Shown piece after piece: positions 56,804 through 64,000 of a stretch of DNA of 64,000 bases. The translations under genes were made by a program, and so were the position numbers. Each line of letters starts with the position of its first letter. Position 1 is the stretch's first letter. Source of the DNA: Barthelona sp. PCE (taxonomy: Eukaryota; Metamonada: BaSk clade); contig JAUFOR010000003.1 of NCBI GenBank assembly GCA_040285745.1, positions 434,001 to 498,000 of the forward strand, given 5' to 3'. Below the pieces are notes generated by a model. The model was not told where the DNA came from. It ran no database searches and saw nothing but the letters and a program-made list of their open reading frames with translations.

Positions 56804-57442
56804 ATGACGGAAACCCCAGAGGAGCAAAGTGAAATTGTCGTTGAGGAACATAGTCCCACAGAAGAAATTATTGTGGTTATTTCGGACAATGAGAGCAGTG
56901 TTACAGATGAACAGGGAGCATACAGTCCGGAAAACGGCCCAGACGTTCATCAGCCGATGGTGAGTATGCATACTCCAGTGGGACCCAGAATTGCTGTTCG
57001 TGCAGTAACTCCTGAGCAGGATGAAATCAATGAAAATGTCCTTAACACACCTCCCCTTGCGAAAAACGTCGAGTTTGAGTTCGATAAGGAAGAGTTTGAA
57101 GACCAAGTTGTATCTGAGTTAAATGAACATATTCTTGCAGATTTTATGGGATGTATTCGACCTGATAACAACTATGAGCACCTAATTAAACAACAGAATG
57201 GGGTAATGCGCCGATTAGCAGAAACTAATGTTCTTATTCCAAATTTAAACGAGATGCTCAGTGAGTTTAATGAAGATATGAAGGGCACACTGAAGGAATC
57301 CACTCAACTTTGCAAAACACTTTCAACTGAATTGAGAAACGTGTATGAGAAACTTCAGGATGTAAGAATTACTATTGAGGAGAAGTATCCACACTTCTTT
57401 GCTGAATACGAACGTATCAAGGCTAATAAGGGTCTTGTGTAG
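56804..57442 (+). CDS. KXD1: KXD1-like protein (BORC/BLOC-type)
   Basis: A 212-residue protein. The first ~100 residues are acidic and disordered. The rest is a helical bundle: IKQQNGVMRRLAETNVLI, EMLSEFNEDM and LSTELRNVYEKLQDVRITIEEKYPHFF. This follows the KXD1 pattern ([51 protein letters not shown]). The name-giving K-x-D-L reads STEL here, so the motif itself is not conserved. Family knowledge: KXD1 is a subunit of BORC/BLOC-1-related complexes that position lysosomes. The match is by eye over about 80 residues. Another coiled-coil family is possible. Confidence 0.5.
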   Translation: MTETPEEQSEIVVEEHSPTEEIIVVISDNESSVTDEQGAYSPENGPDVHQPMVSMHTPVGPRIAVRAVTPEQDEINENVLNTPPLAKNVEFEFDKEEFEDQVVSELNEHILADFMGCIRPDNNYEHLIKQQNGVMRRLAETNVLIPNLNEMLSEFNEDMKGTLKESTQLCKTLSTELRNVYEKLQDVRITIEEKYPHFFAEYERIKANKGLV

Positions 57443-57604
57443 ATGATTTAGTCCAGAATCATTATCTTTTGTGGATTCAATATCTTAAAATAATCAAACG
57501 AGGATTATGTTGTAGAACGGCTGTAATTAGCCCATAGAATGAAACACGATCGTCTCTTTTCTGTAAATTTTATTGACACAAAGTCAATTCATCATGTATT
57601 ACAT

Positions 57605-59338
57605 ATGTTTACTTTCAACAAAAGCAAGCTTCCTCCATCTTCAACTTCTAGGGCAAGTTCCAGTGGGTCTGCCTCTCCAGCAAGTACACCTAGAGGTCAT
57701 TCAACACGTAAACGTTCTCGCAGCAAAACTAGAGGGCTAACCTTCTCTCCAAGTAATCCTTCGCTTCTGGAATCTATTCCAAAGACGAAAATCAAAACGC
57801 TGTGGGACATTGTTGATCGATTTCCTTCACATAAACTTTCTGAAAATTTCGATTTTCCAGTAACTGACTATATCATTCACTTAAATATCACATATCAGGA
57901 AAGTGAGATGCTTTCTAGTGACCCCATTATGTCATTCTTTTATCCAAGTCGTGATACGTCATTTACCATCCCTGAATCCGCTTTTCCCAACAAACTATTC
58001 GTATACACATTTGAATATACACGATTAAGTCAGTATGGTTATAACCTAGACGTTGGGTTGGAGGATGAGGCTATTTTCGTGGAGCAGTTTTTTGAAAATG
58101 TGAAAAAAATTGTTGAGTTCAGACATTCTGCTGTCTCTTCAGTTCTGGACGTTATTATCGACTGCCAGGGTGAGAAGATTATAGTTAAGGTTCTTGGTCT
58201 AAGTCTACGATTCGGTTCAGAACTTACTGTATTAAGCGATTTTAACAATTGGGAAGTGGATTATGGTTGTCATGTACTAAAAGAATTGCAACATGAAGTT
58301 AGTACAGCTAATATTTCTATTGAATTTCCATCAAACTTTATATTCACAAGAGGTATCAAAACTTTAGTAGCTTTCCGCACTACTTTTGAAACAGATTCTA
58401 TTTTTACATATCAAGAACAGCAACAAACACATGTAATTCTCCAGTTTCAGTTGTGGTTTTTCTGTGAACTCAACAATAGTATGCCGGATATTATTAGGAT
58501 TCCATGTGAGAAATTCAACATACTAAGTTTTTTTAAATCTAAAGTTGGTTTCATGAACAGAACAAAACGAATATTAAAACCTGATACCAGTTTCTTCAAT
58601 AATATATCAAGCGTTATCGGTGCTACAAGTCAGAGCATGCCTTCTTTGATTGTTGAACGACAACAAGCTGCACGTAACCCTCACACGCAAAAAGTCTTTA
58701 GGTACTTTGATTCATATGCCAAGTACTGTGGGGCTCAGTTTTCTGTTGTTTCATCAAATGAGTGGTATTGTGAAATTCTCTTTGATACTACTAATATGTT
58801 CCCTTTGCGAATTGTGCAAATTGGCTTTATAATTCACTTAATCCACTCAACTGTTCAAGGTATCACCTTAGAAGAGAACCAGTACATCCCCCCAGTGCGC
58901 GGTGACGAAGTGGGTAACCATGGTGTGTTTATAATTGAAGAAAATAACGATAGGAGGCATAGATTGATGGGTAATCTCAACGGTTTAAGTGATTACACTG
59001 CAATAGTTGTACGTATTCTGACATATCTTCGAGTGGCGACTGTTGACGGTTCGAAATTATATTCATTAGATTATGATGAGGAGAATCAACAATTTAGACT
59101 TCGCATACATTCATCAAAACAACTCATTGTGAAGAAAAAGCGTTGTTACAGAGCATCTCCGTGTTTTATTGGAACTTTTGACGTGTCAAAGAATAATATG
59201 AAATTATTTGCGTGTTTGTATTACACATTATTAGAACATGATTTCTATATTAGTTTTTGTAACCATCATTGTTCAAATACAAATGTTCTATACATCAAAG
59301 ATCTAACAACGTTTCTTTATTCTTCTGATTCTGATTGA
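57605..59338 (+). CDS. Unknown protein
   Basis: About 577 residues. The first ~60 are Ser/Arg/Pro-rich and look disordered (RASSSGSASPASTPRG). The rest is a mixed alpha/beta protein with many aromatic residues and no motif I recognise. I see no transmembrane helix. An in-frame ATG at 57539 would add 22 residues; a TCATCAT element at 57589-57595 favours 57605, but an out-of-frame ATG lies between them, so the start is uncertain. The 3' end overlaps the convergent RRP1 gene by 22 bp. Confidence 0.7.
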   Translation: MFTFNKSKLPPSSTSRASSSGSASPASTPRGHSTRKRSRSKTRGLTFSPSNPSLLESIPKTKIKTLWDIVDRFPSHKLSENFDFPVTDYIIHLNITYQESEMLSSDPIMSFFYPSRDTSFTIPESAFPNKLFVYTFEYTRLSQYGYNLDVGLEDEAIFVEQFFENVKKIVEFRHSAVSSVLDVIIDCQGEKIIVKVLGLSLRFGSELTVLSDFNNWEVDYGCHVLKELQHEVSTANISIEFPSNFIFTRGIKTLVAFRTTFETDSIFTYQEQQQTHVILQFQLWFFCELNNSMPDIIRIPCEKFNILSFFKSKVGFMNRTKRILKPDTSFFNNISSVIGATSQSMPSLIVERQQAARNPHTQKVFRYFDSYAKYCGAQFSVVSSNEWYCEILFDTTNMFPLRIVQIGFIIHLIHSTVQGITLEENQYIPPVRGDEVGNHGVFIIEENNDRRHRLMGNLNGLSDYTAIVVRILTYLRVATVDGSKLYSLDYDEENQQFRLRIHSSKQLIVKKKRCYRASPCFIGTFDVSKNNMKLFACLYYTLLEHDFYISFCNHHCSNTNVLYIKDLTTFLYSSDSD

Positions 59339-60084
59339 TTAGCGTTTAATACTTCAAATATCAAAGTTAAATACTTATGTCTCAAATTCCAATCTTCTGA
59401 GTTAATTTTTTCTAATACTTCACCAATAATCTCTTCATCAAGAGATGTCAATACCCTTCTTAACTCTTTTTCAGTTCTGATAGTTTTATCCTTATTGCTA
59501 AACATGAAAAATCCTTCTAATATAATTACAGCACGATCGTACACTGCTTCTTTGTTATCTGCATTCCTAACAAGTTCTTCACCAACAATACGAGGAAGTT
59601 CATCGCTTAGTACATCAAAAATATGATATGTGCATCCTTTAGCTTTGGGCTTTTCGAACAAGAAATCCTGATATGTCTTCACAAAGACCATGGGATCAAC
59701 ACTGGTACTGAAAATAAAACGTAGCGTAGCACTAAATACCCGACGCATCAAACTAAGGAATTTATCAAGTGTGAATTTATCATATAAGTGCCATTCCTTG
59801 GTGATTAGCTCCCAGAAAGCAGACAGATAGACAGGAAGGACAAAAGGAGAAAGTTTGTCAACAACTTCCAATACAATATCTGCAGTTTTTAACTGATTAT
59901 CGGTTTTATCAACAAGACAGAAGCCTACAAAAAAGCCCTTCCAGAGACGAAGCATCTGTAAACGATCTGCATCGTCATATGTCTCAAAAAATTTTGTGAG
60001 TTGCAAAAACGCACTCTCTCGTTGCTCTACTTCATTGGATGCGAGCATACGCGCCATATCCACATAAGAAACTGTGTCAGACAT
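59317..60084 (-). CDS. RRP1: RRP1/Nop52 ribosomal RNA processing protein
   Basis: About 255 residues of helical repeats. The N-terminus DMARMLASNEVEQRESAFLQL followed by MLRLWKGFFVGFCLVDK matches the Nop52/RRP1 pattern (AQRLAGNEQVTRDRAVRKL, LLKIWKGLFYCMWMQDK). Family knowledge: RRP1 is a nucleolar factor for large-subunit rRNA processing. It is short because the basic C-terminal tail of animal RRP1 is absent. The start at 60084 (MSDTV) matches the family's start; the frame also offers ATG at 60165, behind a TCATTG element at 60180-60175, which would add 27 basic residues. I keep 60084 with reservation. Confidence 0.8.
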   Translation of the reverse strand: MSDTVSYVDMARMLASNEVEQRESAFLQLTKFFETYDDADRLQMLRLWKGFFVGFCLVDKTDNQLKTADIVLEVVDKLSPFVLPVYLSAFWELITKEWHLYDKFTLDKFLSLMRRVFSATLRFIFSTSVDPMVFVKTYQDFLFEKPKAKGCTYHIFDVLSDELPRIVGEELVRNADNKEAVYDRAVIILEGFFMFSNKDKTIRTEKELRRVLTSLDEEIIGEVLEKINSEDWNLRHKYLTLIFEVLNANQSESEE

Positions 60085-60176
60085 TCTTGAAAAGGTTAGA
60101 AAAAGTACTTTGCGAAGACTTTGATTCCACTTCTTTAACTTTTTTTGTGTAAGTTCTTGGGGCATACTATTACACA

Positions 60177-60635
60177 ATGAACCAATCTGGGACTAAAAAG
60201 CAGAGGACGGAGGAGAAATATGATGAAAGCTGTGTTTTTAATGAGTTCTCAAAATTAATCGGTGATGCGGGAAGTGAAAAGCCTCGTTCAAGAGGAAAAT
60301 CCAAAAAATCCAAGGGATCGTCCACAATTGTACAAAAACCACTTTCAAATGATGCAGGTTACATTCCTGTCGAATGCAAGAAGCCTAAAATTAAAATTTT
60401 GACTTTTCCTGAGGGTCCAAGAGTCACAGAATATCAGCTAACAGTGCTTGCCAATAAGCTTATTGATGGGGAGCATAAGCAGCATCGTGTTAAAGATTTT
60501 ATTCCAAACAATGATGTTCTAAGTCTACGTTTACAAAATCCTGTAAGCATTCCAGGCCGAAATAGAGAGACTTTGCAAAGAAAAGAGGCTCCAAAGCTGA
60601 TTAGAAGGAATGATACAAAAACAGAATTAACTTGA
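60177..60635 (+). CDS. Small basic protein, unknown
   Basis: A 152-residue, Lys/Arg-rich protein. A disordered N-terminus with a KPRSRGKSKKSKGSS run is followed by a more ordered segment (IKILTFPEGPRVTEYQLTVLANKLI) and a basic tail. It resembles a nucleolar or RNA-binding accessory protein by composition only. It is head-to-head with RRP1, whose alternative initiator element overlaps this gene's ATG. Its 3' end overlaps the convergent CXC gene by 9 bp. Confidence 0.6.
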   Translation: MNQSGTKKQRTEEKYDESCVFNEFSKLIGDAGSEKPRSRGKSKKSKGSSTIVQKPLSNDAGYIPVECKKPKIKILTFPEGPRVTEYQLTVLANKLIDGEHKQHRVKDFIPNNDVLSLRLQNPVSIPGRNRETLQRKEAPKLIRRNDTKTELT

Positions 60636-61487
60636 TTTTTTTATTCTTGTTTCAATCATTTGCAGTGCTAAAAGGCCGTTTTTCATAATTTCCTCTTTGT
60701 TTTCATTTGTTTCTATGTTTGTTACATGTAATAGATTGGCCAAATCTTGAATAATCTCATTTCGAAACCCAAAATTAATTCGGTCATTAACAGTAAAATT
60801 ATCTTCTTCATTTGGAATATTCATCTGAGTCTTCTTTGTTGACTGATTGTTGATTGTTAATAGTGACTTTTGAGGTGAAAAATGTGAACCTTCACTCAAG
60901 ATCTGTCGATTTTTAGCGCTTATTGGATCTAACACCACTTCTGGTTCTTCCTCCTTTGCATTCTGTACATTTGCCTCACTTTCAACCGATTCTTCTGTTT
61001 CTACTTCCACAACAGAATTACTACGCTTGTTACGTTTCTTTTTTTGCTTTGTTTTTTGGTTTTTAGTCTTCTTCTTTCGAGCTTTTCTCTCTCTCACCCG
61101 CTCCAACTCTTTTGATCCCTTGAAATTTTGACAATTTTGACATGAACAACCTTTTTCACAGAAAAGACCCGACTGAAAGCAACAACAATAATTCTTGAGA
61201 CATCTTGAAGACTTACAGTTACAGTGCGGCCTGTGATCTCCTGTTTTTGGATCAAATGCGTGTGGTTTACGAGACAAAATTGATCGAATTTGTCGTTCAC
61301 GGTCTGCTTCGTGTTTAGGTACATTTCGACAATCGCGACATGTGCATCTTTCGTGACAATATTGGTTATGTGCAAAGCAAACACAATAAAGCTTTAGGCA
61401 ATGACATTTTGTGCAGGAACAAACATAATTAGAATCTGTTGATGCTGGCCCAAGTGTCCCCTGACCTTCTGCCTTCTCACCGGCCAT
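60627..61487 (-). CDS. CXC-domain (tesmin/TSO1, LIN54-type) DNA-binding protein
   Basis: About 286 residues with two Cys-rich CXC repeats. The first is at about residues 20-55 (CSCTKCHCLKLYCVCFAHNQ with C.C..C). The second is at about 95-135 (CNCKSSRCLKNYCCCFQSG then CSCQNCQNF). They are joined by the usual linker containing RKPHAFDPK. The second repeat matches the canonical CKCKKSxCLKxYCxCF motif; the first lacks the KK/KS pair. A Lys-rich region and an acidic region follow. Family knowledge: CXC proteins of the LIN54/tesmin/TSO1 group bind TTYGAA-type sites, and LIN54 is the DNA-binding part of the DREAM/MuvB cell-cycle complex. The start at 61487 (MAGEKAEG) is set by TCATCCC at 61510-61504; the upstream hydrophobic extension to 61562 is not used. 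Confidence 0.88.
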   Translation of the reverse strand: MAGEKAEGQGTLGPASTDSNYVCSCTKCHCLKLYCVCFAHNQYCHERCTCRDCRNVPKHEADRERQIRSILSRKPHAFDPKTGDHRPHCNCKSSRCLKNYCCCFQSGLFCEKGCSCQNCQNFKGSKELERVRERKARKKKTKNQKTKQKKKRNKRSNSVVEVETEESVESEANVQNAKEEEPEVVLDPISAKNRQILSEGSHFSPQKSLLTINNQSTKKTQMNIPNEEDNFTVNDRINFGFRNEIIQDLANLLHVTNIETNENKEEIMKNGLLALQMIETRIKKSS

Positions 61488-61503
61488 ATTAAGCAGCGCA
61501 GAA

Positions 61504-61510
61504 GGGATGA
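61504..61510 (-). promoter_or_regulatory. Initiator-like element TCATCCC
   Basis: Minus-strand TCAY element about 17-23 nt before the CXC gene ATG; closely similar to the one upstream of the transporter gene. Confidence 0.45.
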
Positions 61511-61565
61511 AATGGGTTAGACAAAAAAAACAACTGAAAATAAGATTTACATGTATAGACAAAGA

Positions 61566-63998
61566 CTATGACTCGTTGATCTTCTTCAAAAGAATCTGAC
61601 ATTCACGCAATGAACTGACAGTTTCCTTAAGCTTATCACGGTGTTGCTTAACTTGAGGATCTTCGGCCAAAATCTCATCAATGAGTCTCTGATCGTAGAT
61701 ACGAGCCATGAGATCACGCTCAATAGCTCTCTTGACAGGGTTAACCATCTTAAGCATCACTGCCTTGGGTAATTGCAAAGAAATGTGGTTGCGAACGTTC
61801 TCGAGATAGGATGTGACAACACGACGAACAAGATCAATATCATTCTCTTCATCCTGTTCGTGACCTCTTGTAGCTCTCTTAAGCGCTTCAATCCAGCTAG
61901 CGTAATCCTCGGGTGTCTCACCACGTACTTCAAACAAACAACGATCGTGGATAATAGCCTTTCCACTGTTGTGAGAAAGACGCATATAAAATTCACCAAA
62001 TGTTTCTTCAGCGTTCTTGATTAACTCTTCACGTTCCTGTTCGTACATGACTTGCCTTCTCTCGTCCCAATCTTCGACATCAGGAATAGGAAGACCTTCA
62101 AGAGCAACCTCAGCTGAAGAACGAAGATCAAGGTCTTCTAAAGGAATCATACCCAAAGGAGCAGTGCTCTCAGGGTTCTGGAAATAAAACAAGGTACGTG
62201 CCTTGAGGACAAACCATCGACGTTCCCATTTGTTTGATTTGCGACCGAAACGTGATGACCACTTGCCTCCAGACTTCTTCAAGAGAAAACCTTCAAAGAG
62301 AATGGCTTCAGGGTTTGCCTGATTAACCTTGGATTGTTTGTTGGTTTTAAGCTTACCCAGGGTGATGTAGGAAAGCTCCATCTCGACGAGCTCACGGGCG
62401 AAATCCTTGGCAGAAGGAAGTAAATCAGAAATGATCTCTAGAGATGTAGATTTCATACGTTGCTTAAGGGCGGGGAAAAGAGCAAGTTCTTTGATACGCT
62501 CAGAAGTGTCGTCGACAAGAGCAACAAGCTGTTGATTAACTTCATCAACACACTCCAAAACTGGATTGATTAATTGAGAAATACCAACCTTAATTGGAGC
62601 CTCGAATGTTTCCTGAGGAATATTGAAGTTCGATTGTGTACCTGTTGTGTTCTGGATATACTTACGAATTTGGTCATCATCTAAGCGCATTGATATATCA
62701 GCTAATTTAATAGATTCTTCAAGTTTCTGGGTAAGTAAGTGCTTAATCTTAGCACCAACAAGGATCTGGGCCTCGAGCTCGTGAGGTCCATCCTGCACGC
62801 GCTCAAGATCATCTGATGAAGCACCATCAACAATGTTACAATACAGACGTGAGAATGACTGAAGAATACCAAAAGCAAGACGCTTACGACCGTCATCACT
62901 ATCATCGTCACCAATTGCTGAGAGCTCGCGTTCGCTCTCGTTAAGCTTTGTGCTGATCTGACGACGCAAATCAGGAAGACAAGCCTTAATATGGTTAATC
63001 AATGCGGTGTTAAGAACCTTAGCAAGGTACCCAGTACCTGCACGGTGTGCGACAGCGTGGTAAGCTTCATGGTGTTGGAAGTACTGTTCTTCAGCAAAAG
63101 CTGCCGAGTTCAAATCCTGACCCTGGTCAGTTTGCTTCTTGGAACGGTTAACAACGGGGATCATCTTCATACCCTCGTACATTTGTCCGTTAAGCACACG
63201 CATAGCATCGGTACCCTCATCCATGAGATCAAGTTTTGTGAGGACACTGATCGTACGTAGATGCTGGGGATCGTACTTCTCAGCCATAGCAAGAGCTTCA
63301 GAGTTTGCGATATCGGTGTTTGCTGGGGAAACAGCAAGAATAATTGTGTTATCATTGGCAGCAAAACGTTCAACCATTGCATGAATTAACTCAACAATAT
63401 TCTTCTGCTGACCATCAACAGCAACCTTTGTAAGACCAGGAAGATCGACGAGCGTAAGGTTGACTGCGCCTGCAACTGAAAGCTTCAAGTTGATAGGCAC
63501 AGCGGAGATCTGATTTGGACCACAAACACGATCTGTCTCACGAACAATTTCGTTACGAATTTCTTCAAGGTCATAGAACTTACGTTCCGCCATGTGTGCG
63601 AACTGGCCCACTGGGGTTGTGGCATCAGCATCGTGCATGAGCTGAAGAACGAGAGGTCTACGTGTACACATGTTACTGTTACGTGGTAAGACATCACCAA
63701 CAGACAACAATCTCTCAAGAACTGAACTCTTACCTGCACTCTGGGCACCGACAACAGCAATCTGAGGAAGAGAAATTACCGAAGTTAAACCAGAAACGGC
63801 AAGAATATCTTGCATCTGGTTAACAATATCAATAAGATATTCCATGTTGCCTGTGGGCTTTAAAAGACCAGAAATACCTGATTCATCCTCCTCAAAAGTT
63901 TTTGTTCCTGATTGCATCTGAGGTTTTGGCTTTGGTTGAGCCATCGTTCCAGGAGTTGGGCGGGATGCCATAGTACCTGGGACGGGGCGTGCTGCCAT
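61566..63998 (-). CDS. Dynamin-related GTPase with PH domain (classical/DRP2-like)
   Basis: At least 810 residues. The start at 63998 is the last ATG in the window, so more N-terminal sequence could lie outside. A short N-terminal repeat (RPVPGTMA, RPTPGTMA) precedes the GTPase domain: G1 GAQSAGKSS (84-92), G2 CTRRPLVLQL, G3 DLPGLTKVAV, G4 TKLDLMDEGTDA. The middle/stalk region follows, then a PH domain from about residue 563 (EGFLLKKSGGKW ... KWERRWFVLKARTLFYF, ending ASWIEALKRA). A C-terminal GTPase effector domain runs from about 715 to the end. No proline-rich tail is present. Family knowledge: PH-containing dynamins sever clathrin-coated vesicles; plant DRP2 shares the PH domain. Its role here (endocytosis or hydrogenosome division) is open. 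Codons are C-ended and Lys is mostly AAG, suggesting high expression. Confidence 0.93.
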   Translation of the reverse strand: MAARPVPGTMASRPTPGTMAQPKPKPQMQSGTKTFEEDESGISGLLKPTGNMEYLIDIVNQMQDILAVSGLTSVISLPQIAVVGAQSAGKSSVLERLLSVGDVLPRNSNMCTRRPLVLQLMHDADATTPVGQFAHMAERKFYDLEEIRNEIVRETDRVCGPNQISAVPINLKLSVAGAVNLTLVDLPGLTKVAVDGQQKNIVELIHAMVERFAANDNTIILAVSPANTDIANSEALAMAEKYDPQHLRTISVLTKLDLMDEGTDAMRVLNGQMYEGMKMIPVVNRSKKQTDQGQDLNSAAFAEEQYFQHHEAYHAVAHRAGTGYLAKVLNTALINHIKACLPDLRRQISTKLNESERELSAIGDDDSDDGRKRLAFGILQSFSRLYCNIVDGASSDDLERVQDGPHELEAQILVGAKIKHLLTQKLEESIKLADISMRLDDDQIRKYIQNTTGTQSNFNIPQETFEAPIKVGISQLINPVLECVDEVNQQLVALVDDTSERIKELALFPALKQRMKSTSLEIISDLLPSAKDFARELVEMELSYITLGKLKTNKQSKVNQANPEAILFEGFLLKKSGGKWSSRFGRKSNKWERRWFVLKARTLFYFQNPESTAPLGMIPLEDLDLRSSAEVALEGLPIPDVEDWDERRQVMYEQEREELIKNAEETFGEFYMRLSHNSGKAIIHDRCLFEVRGETPEDYASWIEALKRATRGHEQDEENDIDLVRRVVTSYLENVRNHISLQLPKAVMLKMVNPVKRAIERDLMARIYDQRLIDEILAEDPQVKQHRDKLKETVSSLRECQILLKKINES

Positions 63999-64000
63999 CG

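Overview
This 64 kb window looks like nuclear DNA of a flagellated, intron-poor, very compact protist, most likely a parabasalid (Trichomonas-like). Four things point there. Long genes are almost all uninterrupted, including a 13.2 kb dynein heavy chain. The standard three stop codons are used. More than half of the starts have a TCAY-type initiator element (TCACTTT, TCATTTT, TCACAA and similar) about 5-50 nt upstream, as described for Trichomonas. Many stop codons overlap or directly precede TAAA, the polyadenylation signal described for Trichomonas. One 42-nt intron carries a 12-nt 3' block that resembles the fixed ACTAACACACAG block of Trichomonas introns. The assignment is inference; no rRNA or other species marker is present.

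I support 32 protein genes. Left part (1-20 kb): a coiled-coil protein, TRAPPC2L, a beta-propeller-like protein, Sec31, a polytopic transporter, a tyrosine phosphatase with unusual catalytic loops, a gamma-tubulin-complex-like protein, a large polytopic membrane protein, an RSPH14-like armadillo protein, a glyoxalase-II-like hydrolase and PIG-P. Middle part (20-43 kb): CFAP20DC, members of a large family of unknown beta-rich proteins that start MPR, a 4-span membrane protein, the SNARE Use1, the prenyltransferase alpha subunit, three long coiled-coil proteins, CCDC39 (with the intron) and an LRRC74-like LRR protein. Right part (43-64 kb): a DNAH10-like inner-arm dynein heavy chain, a KXD1-like protein, an unknown protein, RRP1, a small basic protein, a tesmin/LIN54-type CXC protein and a dynamin with a PH domain.

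Two functional themes recur: the axoneme/microtubule system (DNAH10-like, CCDC39, RSPH14-like, CFAP20DC, GCP-like) and membrane traffic (Sec31, TRAPPC2L, Use1, dynamin, KXD1-like, PIG-P, prenyltransferase).

The most striking property is layout. Transcription direction flips at 25 of 31 gene boundaries. Convergent neighbours are almost touching: 13 pairs, with stop codons from 22 bp overlapped to 88 bp apart. Divergent neighbours share intergenic regions of 61 bp to 1.2 kb. In one pair a single 12-bp palindrome supplies the stop codon and TAAA signal of both genes. No transposon, CRISPR, rRNA or tRNA gene was recognised. A GC-richer, strongly foldable island near 35.2 kb may be an unassigned structured RNA.
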